DNA of 64,000 nt, taken from contig CAVSNQ010000012.1 of the NCBI GenBank assembly GCA_963729365.1, positions 1 to 64,000 of the forward strand, written 5' to 3'. Of the stretch, positions 15,744 to 24,729 are shown one piece after another. Source of the stretch: JASHPR01 sp963729365 (lineage in GTDB: Bacteria > Actinomycetota > Actinomycetes > Streptosporangiales > Streptosporangiaceae). The notes beneath the pieces are model-generated. The model was given only the letters and a program-made list of their open reading frames with translations, searched no databases and had not been told where the DNA came from. A program made the translations under genes and the position numbers. Numbering within the stretch: the stretch's first letter is position 1; every line of letters starts with the position of its first letter.

Positions 15744-16580
15744 GTGACCGATGGTGACCTGCTGCAGGAGGCGGTCGCTGAGCTTTACTCGGCTGACCCG
15801 GATGAGTTCGTCGAGCGCCGCGGCGAGCTCGCGGCCCGGGCGCGCGCGGCAGGCCAGGCCCCGGTGGCCAAGCGGATCGCCGGGCTGCGCAAGCCGACCC
15901 GATCGGCCTGGGTCGTCAACCAGCTGGTCCGCGCGCAGCCCGGGGTGACCGCCGACCTGGCCGGCCTCGGCGAGGAGCTGCGCGCCGCGCAGGGCTCCCT
16001 CGATGGCGCGGCCATCAGGGAGCTGTCGCAGCGCCGGCGCGCGCTGATCGAGTCCCTGGCCCGTCAGGCCTTCACGGTTTCCGGCCAGCATTCGCCGCCC
16101 GCCGCGCTCAGGGACGACGTGACCGCCACTCTCGGCGCGGCCCTGGCCGACCCGCGGGTCGCGGAGCAGCTGGCCGGCGGGGCCCTGGAGCGGGCGGCGC
16201 ACAGCGAGGGCTTCGGTTCGTCCGGGCCGTCGGCCGTGACGCTGGTGACCGGGCCGGGCGGCCGCCGCGCCGCCCGGGCCCCGCGCCCGCCGCCCGCCCG
16301 GGCGGCCCGGGCCGCGGCACCTTCAGCCGACCAGGCGCGGGCGGATCGGGAGCGCCGCCGCCGGGCGGCACTGGCCGAGGCCGAGCGTGCGGCGGCCGAG
16401 GCCGCCCGGGCCGCCGACGCCGCGACAGTGGCCGAGGACCAGCAGGAAGCCGCGGTGCAGCAGCTCGAAGAGCAGCTCGCCGATGCCCGGCGCGCCCTGG
16501 CCGAGGCCCGGGCCCAGGCCCGCCGGGCGAGAGCCAGGCAGCGCTCAACCGGCCAGGCGCTCGGCCGGCTTCGCACCTAG
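15744..16580 (+). CDS. Ala/Arg-rich coiled-coil protein of unknown function
   Basis: 278 residues from GTG 15744. The N-terminal half (LYSADPDEFVERRGELAARARAAGQAPVAKRIAGLRKPTRSAWVVNQLVR) is a conserved actinobacterial segment of unknown role. The C-terminal part from about 195 is a long charged coiled coil rich in Ala, Arg and Glu (heptads such as LEEQLADARRALAEARAQARRARARQR), suitable for DNA or protein scaffolding. A longer open frame exists upstream but only shadows the hydrolase. It ends 12 bases before the decarboxylase start. Confidence 0.7.
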   Translation: MTDGDLLQEAVAELYSADPDEFVERRGELAARARAAGQAPVAKRIAGLRKPTRSAWVVNQLVRAQPGVTADLAGLGEELRAAQGSLDGAAIRELSQRRRALIESLARQAFTVSGQHSPPAALRDDVTATLGAALADPRVAEQLAGGALERAAHSEGFGSSGPSAVTLVTGPGGRRAARAPRPPPARAARAAAPSADQARADRERRRRAALAEAERAAAEAARAADAATVAEDQQEAAVQQLEEQLADARRALAEARAQARRARARQRSTGQALGRLRT

Positions 16581-16592
16581 CCGAGGAGAGCG

Positions 16593-18014
16593 GTGACCGA
16601 AGATCTCGGCCGGGCCGCGCGCCTGGCGGCCGACCTCGCCATGGACCACCTGGGCGGGATCCGGGCCGGGCCGGTCTGGCCGCCCATGGGGGAAGCGGCC
16701 CGCGCCTGGCTGCGTGACCAGCCCCTGCCGGAGCTCGGCCGTCCGGCCGAGATGGTGCTCGCCGACATCGCCGAGCACGTACTGCCGTACCCGATGGGCA
16801 ACGGGCACCCGCGTTTCTTCGGCTGGGTGAACTCGCCGCCGCAGCCCGTGGGGGTGCTGGTCGAGCCGATCGCGGCGGCGATGAACCCCAGCTGCGCGGG
16901 CGGCGACCACGCCGCCGTGGCCGTCGAGCGGTGCGTGGTGCGCTGGCTGGCCGAGCTGCTTGGCTATCCGTGCCCGCCCGGCGGCGGCCTGCTGACCAGC
17001 GGGGCCTCGCTGGCGACGATCACCGCCCTGGCGGCGGCGAGATACCGGGCCGCCGCGGCCGACGGGTGGGACGTTCGGGCCGACGGCCTGACCGGGCGGC
17101 CTCCGTTCGTGCTCTACGTCTCCGCGGAAGGGCACAGCTGCCTGCGCAAGGCGGCCGAGCTGCTCGGCATCGGCACCCGCGGGGTACGGGTCGTCCCGGC
17201 CGACGAGGAGTTCCGGATGGACCTCGCGGCGCTGCGCGGCTCGCTGGCCCGCGACCGCGCCGCCGGCCTGCGGCCGTTCTGCGTCGCGGCGACCGCGGGC
17301 ACGGTCAACTCCGGCGCGATCGACCCGCTGGACGAGCTCGCCGACATCGCCGCCGACCAGGGACTCTGGCTGCACGTGGACGGCGCCTACGGCGCGCTCG
17401 GCGCGGCGGACCCGGCGATCGCGCCCCGGTATGCGGGCATGGCCCGGGCGGACTCGCTCGCGCTGGATCCGCACAAGTGGCTCGGCGTGCCGGTCGACTG
17501 CGGCTGCCTCCTGGTCCGCGAGCCGCTCGCGCTACGGGAGGCGTTCAGCCTGGTGCCGCCGTACCTGCGCGACGCCAGCGCCAGCGGCCCCGGCTGGTTC
17601 TCCGAGTACGGGCCCGAGCAGACCCGGCCGTTCCGCGCGCTGCGCGCCTGGGCCACCATGGCCTACCTCGGCAGGTCCGGGATCACCGCGCTGGTCGCGC
17701 GCGCCGTCGCGCTCGCCCGGACGCTCGCCGAGATGGTCGACGGCGCCGATGACCTGGACCGGCTCGCCCCGGCGGTCCTCTCGATCGTCGCCTTCCGGTT
17801 CCGGCCGGCCGGCCGGACTGACCGCCAGGTCGACGCGATCAACGAGGCGATCCCGCCCGCGGTGCAACGGCGGGGCCGGGCGTTCCTGACCGGCACCAGG
17901 CTGGCCAGGCCCGCGCTGAGAGCCTGCCTGATCCACCCGGACACCACGGCCGATGACCTGGCTATCCTGCTGGACGAGGTGCGTGCCGCCGGAACAGAGT
18001 GCCCCGTAACATGA
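16593..18014 (+). CDS. PLP-dependent group II decarboxylase (aromatic amino acid decarboxylase family)
   Basis: 473 residues from GTG 16593. The fold-type I signature SLALDPHKWLGVPVDCG holds the PLP lysine (about K295); His 181 in SAEGHSCLRKA stacks on the ring and Asp 263 in LHVDGAYGAL pairs with the pyridine nitrogen. GNGHPRFFGWVNSPP near residue 70 is typical of the group II substrate pocket. Expected reaction is decarboxylation of an aromatic or acidic L-amino acid to an amine; some relatives are aldehyde synthases. The stop overlaps the next start as ATGA, so it is coupled to the crotonase. Confidence 0.92.
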   Translation: MTEDLGRAARLAADLAMDHLGGIRAGPVWPPMGEAARAWLRDQPLPELGRPAEMVLADIAEHVLPYPMGNGHPRFFGWVNSPPQPVGVLVEPIAAAMNPSCAGGDHAAVAVERCVVRWLAELLGYPCPPGGGLLTSGASLATITALAAARYRAAAADGWDVRADGLTGRPPFVLYVSAEGHSCLRKAAELLGIGTRGVRVVPADEEFRMDLAALRGSLARDRAAGLRPFCVAATAGTVNSGAIDPLDELADIAADQGLWLHVDGAYGALGAADPAIAPRYAGMARADSLALDPHKWLGVPVDCGCLLVREPLALREAFSLVPPYLRDASASGPGWFSEYGPEQTRPFRALRAWATMAYLGRSGITALVARAVALARTLAEMVDGADDLDRLAPAVLSIVAFRFRPAGRTDRQVDAINEAIPPAVQRRGRAFLTGTRLARPALRACLIHPDTTADDLAILLDEVRAAGTECPVT

Positions 18015-18829
18015 CAGCCGTGAGTGACTACGAACTGGCCCACGCGTACGAAACCGTCAACTACTACCGTCGCGGCGGCGCAGCGAAACTCGAGCTCAAC
18101 CGTCCGGAGCGGCTGAACGCCTGGAACGACCAGCTGAGCCTTGACTTGCTGGCCGGCCTCAACGAGACCGCCGCCGACCCGGCCGTTCGCGCGGTGCTGG
18201 TCACCGGCGCGGGGCGCGCGTTCTCCAGCGGCGCCGACCTCAGGGACGGCCAGTCCGGGGAATCCGGCCCCCCCGACGTCTACAGCCGGCTGACCGAGCG
18301 ATACCACCCGATCATGGTCACGATCCGGCACATGCCCAAGCCGGTGGTGAGCGCGGTCAACGGCGCCGCGGCCGGGATCGGCCTGTCCCTGGCGCTGATC
18401 TGCGACCTGGTGGTCGCCGCGGAATCCTCGTACTTTCTGCTGGCGTTCGTGAACATCGGCCTGGTGCCCGATGGCGGCTCGTCGCTGCTCGTGCCCTCGC
18501 GGGTGGGCTTCGCCCGGGCCGCCGAGCTGGCCATGCTCGGCGAGCGGCTCGGCGCCCGGCAGGCGCTGGAGTGGGGGCTGATCAACCGGGTCTGGCCGGA
18601 CGAGGAACTCGCCGCCCGCGCCGACGAACTGCTCGAGCGGCTCGCGACCGGCCCGACCAGGTCGTACGCGGGAACCAAGCGCCAGCTCAACCGGTGGCTC
18701 TACGACCGGATGGACTCCCAGCTGGAGTTCGAGGCCCGGATCCAGCAGGAGATGGCGGGCTCGAGCGACTTCGCCGAGGGGGTCGCGGCCTTCGCGGAGA
18801 AGCGCGCGCCGCGGTTCACCGGCGGCTGA
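18011..18829 (+). CDS. enoyl-CoA hydratase/isomerase (crotonase, PaaG-like)
   Basis: 272 residues from ATG 18011, overlapping the decarboxylase by 4 bases. Oxyanion-hole segments are GRAFSSGADLRDG and VNGAAAGIGLSLALICDLVVAAESS. The segment AFVNIGLVPDGGSSLLVPSRVG has the 'GLVPDGG' form of PaaG-type isomerases, with Asp where hydratases have the second catalytic Glu, so an isomerase or ring-opening role is likelier than simple hydration. Coupling to an aromatic amino acid decarboxylase suggests a shared route for aromatic substrates; no CoA ligase is adjacent. Confidence 0.9.
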   Translation: MTAVSDYELAHAYETVNYYRRGGAAKLELNRPERLNAWNDQLSLDLLAGLNETAADPAVRAVLVTGAGRAFSSGADLRDGQSGESGPPDVYSRLTERYHPIMVTIRHMPKPVVSAVNGAAAGIGLSLALICDLVVAAESSYFLLAFVNIGLVPDGGSSLLVPSRVGFARAAELAMLGERLGARQALEWGLINRVWPDEELAARADELLERLATGPTRSYAGTKRQLNRWLYDRMDSQLEFEARIQQEMAGSSDFAEGVAAFAEKRAPRFTGG

Positions 18830-18869
18830 CCAGCGGCCGGGGCAGCGTCGAACCCGGCCACCGGTGACA

Positions 18870-21329
18870 CTAGGTGGCCGCCTGGAGGTTCTCGCGGATG
18901 GCCTTGGTCATCGGGTGATCGGGGGGCAACAGGCGCTCGCAGTCGGCCAGAGTGCGCTCGAAGACGCCTACTGCCTCGGTGCGCCGTCCCACCGTGTGGT
19001 ACGCGGAGGCGAGGTTGGCGCGGGAGGTCAGCGTGCTCGTGTGATCCGGGCCCAGCAGGCGCTCGTAGTCCTGCAGCGTCTGCTCGTACAGCGGGATCGC
19101 CTGCGCGAGCCGGCCCGCCGAGTGGTAGACGGAGGCGAGATTGCCGCGCGCGGCCAGCGTCTCGACGTGGTCAGGGCCGCTGACCCGCTCCCGCCGGGCG
19201 AGGGTCTCTACGTAGAGCGGTATCGCCTGCTTGAGCTTGTGCGCGGTGTGGCAAGCCGAGGCCAGGTTGGCCAGCGAGGCCAGGGTGTCCGGGTGGTCCG
19301 GCCCGAGCGTCCGCTCCCGGTCGGCGAGCGTGCGCTCATACACGGGCAGCGCGTGCTTCATCCGGTCGGCCGAGCGGTAGGCGTAGGCCAGGTTAGCTCG
19401 CGCGGTCATGGTGTCCGGGTGCACCGCGCCCTGGGCCCGCTCCCGTCCGGCCAGGACCCGCTCGTACAGCGGGATGGCGTCCTTCGGCTGGCCCGCGGCG
19501 AGCTGCGCGGCCGCGAGGTCGGCACACGCGGTCAGCGTCTCGGGATGGTCCGAGCCCAGGACCGCGGCCCGGTCACTGTACACGTGCTGCAGGATGGCGA
19601 TCGCGGCCTGCGGCTCGCCCGCCGACAGGTAAGCGCTCGCGAGATCGCCGCGCGCGGTCAGCGTGTCCGGATGGGCAGGCCCGAGCGCTCGTTCCCGTCC
19701 GGCCAGGGCGCGCTCGTACAGCGGGATGGCGTCGGACGCGCGCCCGGCGGCGAGGCAGGCGCGGGCGAAATTGCCGCATGCGGCCAGCGTGTCGGGATGG
19801 TCAGGGTCAAGGGCCTCGGCCCGGTCGGCCAGGGTCTGCTCGTGCGTGCTGATGGCGTCCGCGGTGCGCCCCGCGGTCATGTAGGCGGCCGCGAGGTGGT
19901 CGCGGGCCAGCAGCGTGCTGAGGTGGGCCTGGCCCAGGATCCGGCCGCTGGTGCCGACCATGGCCTGCCAGTAGGAAATGGCCAGGCTGGCCAGCCCGGC
20001 GCGGTCCAGGCTCTGGCCGGCCCGGAACAGCACCGGGTGGGCCTCGGGGGCCCAGAGCAGCTCGTCAGACGCCCGGTGCAGGCTAGCCGTGCAATCCCGG
20101 AGGGCCTGCGCGAGCAGCGGCTCGAGATCATCCGCAGGCCAGGCCTGCAGCAGGGCGTCGGCCGCCGCCGCCGTGGACTGCTCGAGCGCCGCGGGGGTGA
20201 TGACCTGCCGGATCGATGCCTGGACCAGGCCGTGCATAAGCACCGTACGGGAAGCGGACTGGGGATCTATGGTCACCAGGCCGGCCCGGGACAGGCTGTC
20301 GAACACGCTGCGGAGCTGGCTCTCGTCGGCCTGCCCGCCCGTGGCCTCGCGGTTACATATGTAGTCACACGCCGGCCGGCTGGTCAGCACCGCTCCCGGG
20401 ACGCCGGCCGGGTCGAGCAGCGCCATCACCGCCAGGGCGTACCCGGCCGTTCCCGGAGGGGCCAGGGCGTCGGCCCGGTCCAGCGACAGCGACCAGGTGA
20501 CGGCCACAGTTGCCGCGTGCGGGTTGGCCTCGGCCACGGGCATCTGCCGCGTCCGGTCGGCGAGCTGCAGGCGGTAACGGCGGCAATCGATGGCACTGTC
20601 GGCGACCACGGCCGATGCCTGCGCCAGGCCGAGCGGCAGGCAGCCGAGGTCGGTGGCCAGGTCAAGCGCCCCGGCCCGCATGCCCGGTTCGCTCAGCCTG
20701 GCGGTCAGGTAGGTCAGCGCCTCGCGCGGGCTGAACTCTCCGACCTCCACGATGGTCCGGCCGGGCCCGCGCATCGCGGCGGCCGGCAGCCGGGTGGTGA
20801 CCAGGACCATCCCGGCCGCGCCTAACGGCCAGAGCTCGTCCAGGTCGGCCAGCTCAGCGAGATCGTCGAGGACCACCAGCCAGGGCCGGCTGGTCGTGGC
20901 CAGCCAGCCCAGGAAGCTGGCCGCGGCCGCGTCCATGTCGGCGTGGGCGGCCGGGACGCCGACCGCCGCCAGCGCCTGCGCGTATGCGGTGAGCACCGCA
21001 TCGCGGCTGGCGGCCGGCACCCATGCGAGCAGGTCCACCTGGCCGGAACGCCAGGCCGAGAGCGCGGTCGCCACGGCGAGCTGGGTCTTGCCGGTGCCGC
21101 CCAGTCCGCCCAGCGAGTGACGTCCGGCACCATCGGGAGGGATGGGCTGGGTCAGCACCGCTGTCGCGCCGGCGGCAAGAACGCGCGCGACGGCGAATCC
21201 GGTCTCCGGGCGCGGGTCGAAGCAGTCGGCCAGCCGCGGCAGCGTCCCCGACCTGACCGGCCAGCTGGCCGCCCGCTCCGGCTTGCCGCCCGGCGGTCCG
21301 TCGCTGACTTCCCGGGCCATGGTCACCAT
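18870..21329 (-). CDS. STAND-type NTPase (NB-ARC-like) with C-terminal TPR array
   Basis: 819 residues. Walker A GGLGGTGKTQ (about 74-83), Walker B WLVVLDDLAEL (about 150-160) and the sensor LVTTRLP define an NB-ARC/AP-ATPase module up to about 340. A linker is followed from about 470 by about eight 42-residue TPRs of the kinesin-light-chain type (core LGPDHPDTLxxRxNLAxAYxxAGRxxxAIPLYExTLxxRER). There is no N-terminal SARP or effector domain. Such proteins are oligomerising signal switches in actinomycetes and, with effector domains, in phage defence. It stands alone, divergent from the hydantoin operon. ATG 21320 is an alternative start. Confidence 0.9.
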   Translation of the reverse strand: MVTMAREVSDGPPGGKPERAASWPVRSGTLPRLADCFDPRPETGFAVARVLAAGATAVLTQPIPPDGAGRHSLGGLGGTGKTQLAVATALSAWRSGQVDLLAWVPAASRDAVLTAYAQALAAVGVPAAHADMDAAAASFLGWLATTSRPWLVVLDDLAELADLDELWPLGAAGMVLVTTRLPAAAMRGPGRTIVEVGEFSPREALTYLTARLSEPGMRAGALDLATDLGCLPLGLAQASAVVADSAIDCRRYRLQLADRTRQMPVAEANPHAATVAVTWSLSLDRADALAPPGTAGYALAVMALLDPAGVPGAVLTSRPACDYICNREATGGQADESQLRSVFDSLSRAGLVTIDPQSASRTVLMHGLVQASIRQVITPAALEQSTAAAADALLQAWPADDLEPLLAQALRDCTASLHRASDELLWAPEAHPVLFRAGQSLDRAGLASLAISYWQAMVGTSGRILGQAHLSTLLARDHLAAAYMTAGRTADAISTHEQTLADRAEALDPDHPDTLAACGNFARACLAAGRASDAIPLYERALAGRERALGPAHPDTLTARGDLASAYLSAGEPQAAIAILQHVYSDRAAVLGSDHPETLTACADLAAAQLAAGQPKDAIPLYERVLAGRERAQGAVHPDTMTARANLAYAYRSADRMKHALPVYERTLADRERTLGPDHPDTLASLANLASACHTAHKLKQAIPLYVETLARRERVSGPDHVETLAARGNLASVYHSAGRLAQAIPLYEQTLQDYERLLGPDHTSTLTSRANLASAYHTVGRRTEAVGVFERTLADCERLLPPDHPMTKAIRENLQAAT

Positions 21330-21460
21330 CAGGACCTTCCATCGTTGTCCCGTCAGCGAGATTACGACGATCTGCCAGCGGATAAGACAGAATTGGCCTC
21401 ATTCGTGGCCGGATGACCACGCAAGTAATACATAGGGGATGAAACGCTAATAAAAGCGAG

Positions 21461-22462
21461 ATGAATATGATCAGCTTCGGTGTGACCTTCATGGCGGATC
21501 CGCCCGTGTCAGAGATTGTCAGCCGGACGGTGCTGGCCGAGCAGAGCGGCTTCAGCCACGTGTGGCTGTGGGACAGCCACGTCCTGTGGCAGGAGGTCTA
21601 CCCGATCTTCACCCTGATGGCGGCGGCCACCACCGACATCCACATCGGGCCCTGTGTCACCAACCCGGTGACCAGGGACCCGACGGTGACCGCGGCGGCC
21701 ATCGCCACGCTGAACGAGATCTCCGGCGGCCGGATGGAGATAGGCATCGGCCGCGGCGACTCGGCGCAGCGGGTGCTGGGCCGCAAGCCGGTGACCGTGG
21801 CCGCGCTCGAGCGGGCCTGCCGGATCATCCGCGACCTGGCCGAGGGGCGCGAGGTCGATCACGACGGCACGCCGGTGCAGCTCAAGTGGTCGGAAGGCCA
21901 TACGCTGCCGATCTGGGTCGCCGCGTACGGACCGCAGGCGCTGCGCTGCGCCGGCCGGGTCGCCGACGGCCTCATCCTGCAGCTGGCCGACCCCTTCATC
22001 ATCCAATGGGCCCTGCGCTACCTGCGTGAAGGCGCCGAGGAGGCCGGCCGGGACCCGGCCGGCATCAAGGTGATGGCCGCCGCCCCGGCCTATATCTCCG
22101 CTGACCTCGCCCACGCGCGCGACCAGGTGCGCTGGTTCCCCGCCCTGGTCTCCAACCACGTGGTCGACCTGGTTCAGCGTTACCATGACTCCGACCTCCC
22201 GGCCGAGCTGACCGAGTACATCGCGGCCCGCGAGCGGTACGACTACGCCCACCACGGCCGGTCGGGATCCGACAACGCCGAGTTCGTCAGCGACGACGTG
22301 GTGGACAGGTTCTGCGTGCTCGGCACCCCGGAGCAGGTGCGGGCCAGGCTTGGCCAGTTGCAGGACCTCGGTGTGCAGCAGTTCAACATTTATTCGATGG
22401 TCGACGATCCGAGGGCGCTGATCAGCGGCTTCGGCCGCGAGATCATCCCGGCTTTCCGCTAA
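21461..22462 (+). CDS. LLM-class flavin-dependent oxidoreductase of the hydantoin/pyrimidine operon
   Basis: 333 residues. It has the luciferase-like TIM-barrel marks: SGFSHVWLWDSH near the N-terminus, IGPCVTNPVTRDPTVTAAAIATLNEISGGRMEIGIGRGDSA, and the LPIWVAAYGPQALRCAGRVADGLIL cofactor loop. This is the LLM family (TIGR03842-type) repeatedly found next to dihydropyrimidinase/hydantoinase genes. The cofactor is F420 or FMN. Only 12 bases separate it from the amidase gene, whose AAGGAGG lies between them, so the three genes form an operon. Confidence 0.88.
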   Translation: MNMISFGVTFMADPPVSEIVSRTVLAEQSGFSHVWLWDSHVLWQEVYPIFTLMAAATTDIHIGPCVTNPVTRDPTVTAAAIATLNEISGGRMEIGIGRGDSAQRVLGRKPVTVAALERACRIIRDLAEGREVDHDGTPVQLKWSEGHTLPIWVAAYGPQALRCAGRVADGLILQLADPFIIQWALRYLREGAEEAGRDPAGIKVMAAAPAYISADLAHARDQVRWFPALVSNHVVDLVQRYHDSDLPAELTEYIAARERYDYAHHGRSGSDNAEFVSDDVVDRFCVLGTPEQVRARLGQLQDLGVQQFNIYSMVDDPRALISGFGREIIPAFR

Positions 22463-22474
22463 GGAGGGACACCG

Positions 22475-23320
22475 ATGCGAATGGTCCGCGCGGCGCTGAT
22501 CCAGGCTCAGGCGAACATGTCCAAGGAAGAGGCGATCGACAAGCACATCAAGATGATCGCGGACGCGGCGGGCCAGGGCGCCCAGGTGGTGGGCCTGCAG
22601 GAGATCTTCCACGGTCCCTACTTCTGCGCCGAGCAGGACCCTAAGTGGTATGCCACCGCGGAGCCGGAGGACGGGCCGACCGTGACCAGGATGCGCGAGG
22701 TGGCCCGCGAGCACGGGATCGTGCTGATCGTGCCGTGGTACGAGGAGGAGCAGCCCGGTGTCTACTACAACACCGCCTGCGTGATCGAGCGCGACGGCAC
22801 GGTACTCGGCAAGTACCGCAAGACCCACATCCCGCACGTCGGGCCCTGCTTCTGGGAGAAGTTCTACTTCAAGCCCGGCAACCTCGGCTACCCGGTGTGG
22901 GACACCTCGGTGGGCAGGCTCGGCCTGATCATCTGCTACGACCGGCACTTCCCCGAGGTCGCCCGTGAGCTGGGGCTCAAGGGAGCCGAGCTCGTGTTCA
23001 ACCCGTCGGCCACGGTTCAGTCGCTGTCTCGTTACCTGTGGGAACTCGAGCAGCCCGCGCACGCGGTGGCCAACGGGTTCTGGATCGCGGCGAGCAACCG
23101 GGTCGGCGTCGAGGCGCCGCTGAACGAGCACATGTTCTACGGCTCCTCGTACTTCTGCAGCCCGCGCGGCAAGATCATCGCCCAGGCCTCGGAACGCGAC
23201 GACGAGGTGCTGGTCGCCGACCTGGACCTGGACGAGATCCGCGAGGTGCGCAACACCTGGCAGTTCTTCCGCGACCGGCGGCCCGAGACCTACGGCGAGC
23301 TGGTGGAGCAGCGGCCATGA
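22475..23320 (+). CDS. nitrilase-superfamily amidohydrolase (beta-ureidopropionase/N-carbamoyl amidase type)
   Basis: 281 residues. The Glu-Lys-Cys triad is visible: E43 in GLQEIFHGPYF, K116 in GKYRKTHIPH and C154 in LIICYDRHFPE. The FWEKFYFKPGN segment is typical of N-carbamoyl-beta-alanine and N-carbamoylputrescine amidases. In context it should hydrolyse the N-carbamoyl product of the neighbouring ring-opening enzyme to a free amino acid, CO2 and ammonia. Its TGA overlaps the ATG of the dihydropyrimidinase gene (ATGA). Confidence 0.9.
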   Translation: MRMVRAALIQAQANMSKEEAIDKHIKMIADAAGQGAQVVGLQEIFHGPYFCAEQDPKWYATAEPEDGPTVTRMREVAREHGIVLIVPWYEEEQPGVYYNTACVIERDGTVLGKYRKTHIPHVGPCFWEKFYFKPGNLGYPVWDTSVGRLGLIICYDRHFPEVARELGLKGAELVFNPSATVQSLSRYLWELEQPAHAVANGFWIAASNRVGVEAPLNEHMFYGSSYFCSPRGKIIAQASERDDEVLVADLDLDEIREVRNTWQFFRDRRPETYGELVEQRP

Positions 23321-24726
23321 CGACGCTGATCAAGGGCGGGACGGTGGTCACGGCCACCGACATGACCCAGGCCGACGTGCTCATCGACGGGGAGCGGATC
23401 CAGGCGATCGGCCTGGGCCTGGGCGGGCGGGGGACAGCGGGCGACCCGGCGGCCGCGGACACCGTCATCGACGCCACCGGGCGGTACGTCATGCCCGGCG
23501 GCATCGACGTGCATACCCACATGGAGCTGCCGTTCGGCGGCACCTTCGCCTCGGATGACTTCGCCACCGGCACCGCGGCCGCGGCCTGGGGCGGCACCAC
23601 CACGATCGTCGACTTCGCGGTGCAGGGCTACGGCGAGAGCCTGGCCCAGGGCCTGGACACCTGGCTGGAGAAGGCCGAGCCGAAGTCGCACATCGACTTC
23701 GGCCTGCACCTGATCGTGCGCGAGATCAACGAGCCCATCCTGCGCGAGATGGACACGATGATTGACCGCGGCGTCCCCTCGTTCAAGCTGTTCATGGCCT
23801 ATCCGGGCGTGTTCATGCTGGACGACGCGTCGATCTTCCGCGCGATGAGCCGCACCGCCGACAACGGCGGCCTGATCATGCTGCACGCCGAGAACGGCGG
23901 CGCGATCGACGTCCTGGTCCAGCGCTACCTGGCCGAGGGCAAGACGTCCCCGGTCAACCACGGCCTGACCCGGCCGTCGTCGATGGAGGGCGAGGCCACC
24001 CACCGCGCGATCGCGCTCGCCGAACTGGCCGGCGTGCCGGTCTACATCGTCCACCTCTCCTCGCGGGAGGCACTGACCGCGGTGCGCGAGGGGCGCGACC
24101 GCGGCGTGCCCGCCTACGCCGAGACCTGCCCGCAGTACCTCTACCTGTCCCTCGACGACCTGGCCCGGCCCGGTTTCGAGGGGGCCAAGTTCGTCTGCTC
24201 GCCGCCGCTGCGGCCCGCTGACCATCAGGCCGACCTGTGGCGCGGCCTGATCACCGACGACCTGCAGGTGGTCTCCACCGACCACTGCCCGTTCGACTAC
24301 AAGGAGCAGAAGTCACTCGGAAAGGACGACTTCTCCGCGATACCCAACGGGCTGCCCGGGGTCGAGGACCGCTACACGCTGCTGTGGGACGGAGGCGTGG
24401 CGGCCGGCCACATCACGCCGACGCGGTTCGTCGAGCTGATCGCGACCGCGCCGGCCCGGATGTTCGGGCTGTACCCGCGCAAGGGCACGCTCGCGCCCGG
24501 TGCGGACGCCGACATCGTGGTCTTCAACCCCGACACCGAGCGCACCCTGTCGGCCAGCACGCATCACATGCGGGTGGACTACAGCTGCTACGAGGGGCGG
24601 CAGGTCCGCGGGCTGCCCGAGGTGGTGATGCAGCGCGGCAACGTGCTGGTCCGCGACGGCACGTTCCTCGGCCAGCCCGGCGCCGGGCGCTTCCTGCCGC
24701 GCGGCCGCTTCAGCCCTGGCGGGTAA
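23317..24726 (+). CDS. hydA: dihydropyrimidinase / D-hydantoinase
   Basis: 469 residues from ATG 23317, overlapping the amidase gene by 4 bases. Binuclear zinc ligands of the cyclic amidohydrolase family are present: H66 and H68 (DVHTHME), carboxylated lysine K157 (SFKLFMAYPGV), H190 (LHAENG), H246 (VHLSS) and D322 (STDHCPF). It opens dihydrouracil, dihydrothymine or hydantoins to N-carbamoyl amino acids. Length and the C-terminal RYFLPRG-like tail (GRFLPRGRFSPGG) match the family. Together with the LLM protein and amidase it forms a reductive pyrimidine or hydantoin degradation operon. Confidence 0.93.
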   Translation: MTTLIKGGTVVTATDMTQADVLIDGERIQAIGLGLGGRGTAGDPAAADTVIDATGRYVMPGGIDVHTHMELPFGGTFASDDFATGTAAAAWGGTTTIVDFAVQGYGESLAQGLDTWLEKAEPKSHIDFGLHLIVREINEPILREMDTMIDRGVPSFKLFMAYPGVFMLDDASIFRAMSRTADNGGLIMLHAENGGAIDVLVQRYLAEGKTSPVNHGLTRPSSMEGEATHRAIALAELAGVPVYIVHLSSREALTAVREGRDRGVPAYAETCPQYLYLSLDDLARPGFEGAKFVCSPPLRPADHQADLWRGLITDDLQVVSTDHCPFDYKEQKSLGKDDFSAIPNGLPGVEDRYTLLWDGGVAAGHITPTRFVELIATAPARMFGLYPRKGTLAPGADADIVVFNPDTERTLSASTHHMRVDYSCYEGRQVRGLPEVVMQRGNVLVRDGTFLGQPGAGRFLPRGRFSPGG

Positions 24727-24729
24727 ATT

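Noticed and set aside
21509..23131. 540-codon minus-strand open frame over the LLM and amidase genes
   Set aside because: Antisense shadow of two genes with intact catalytic motifs.
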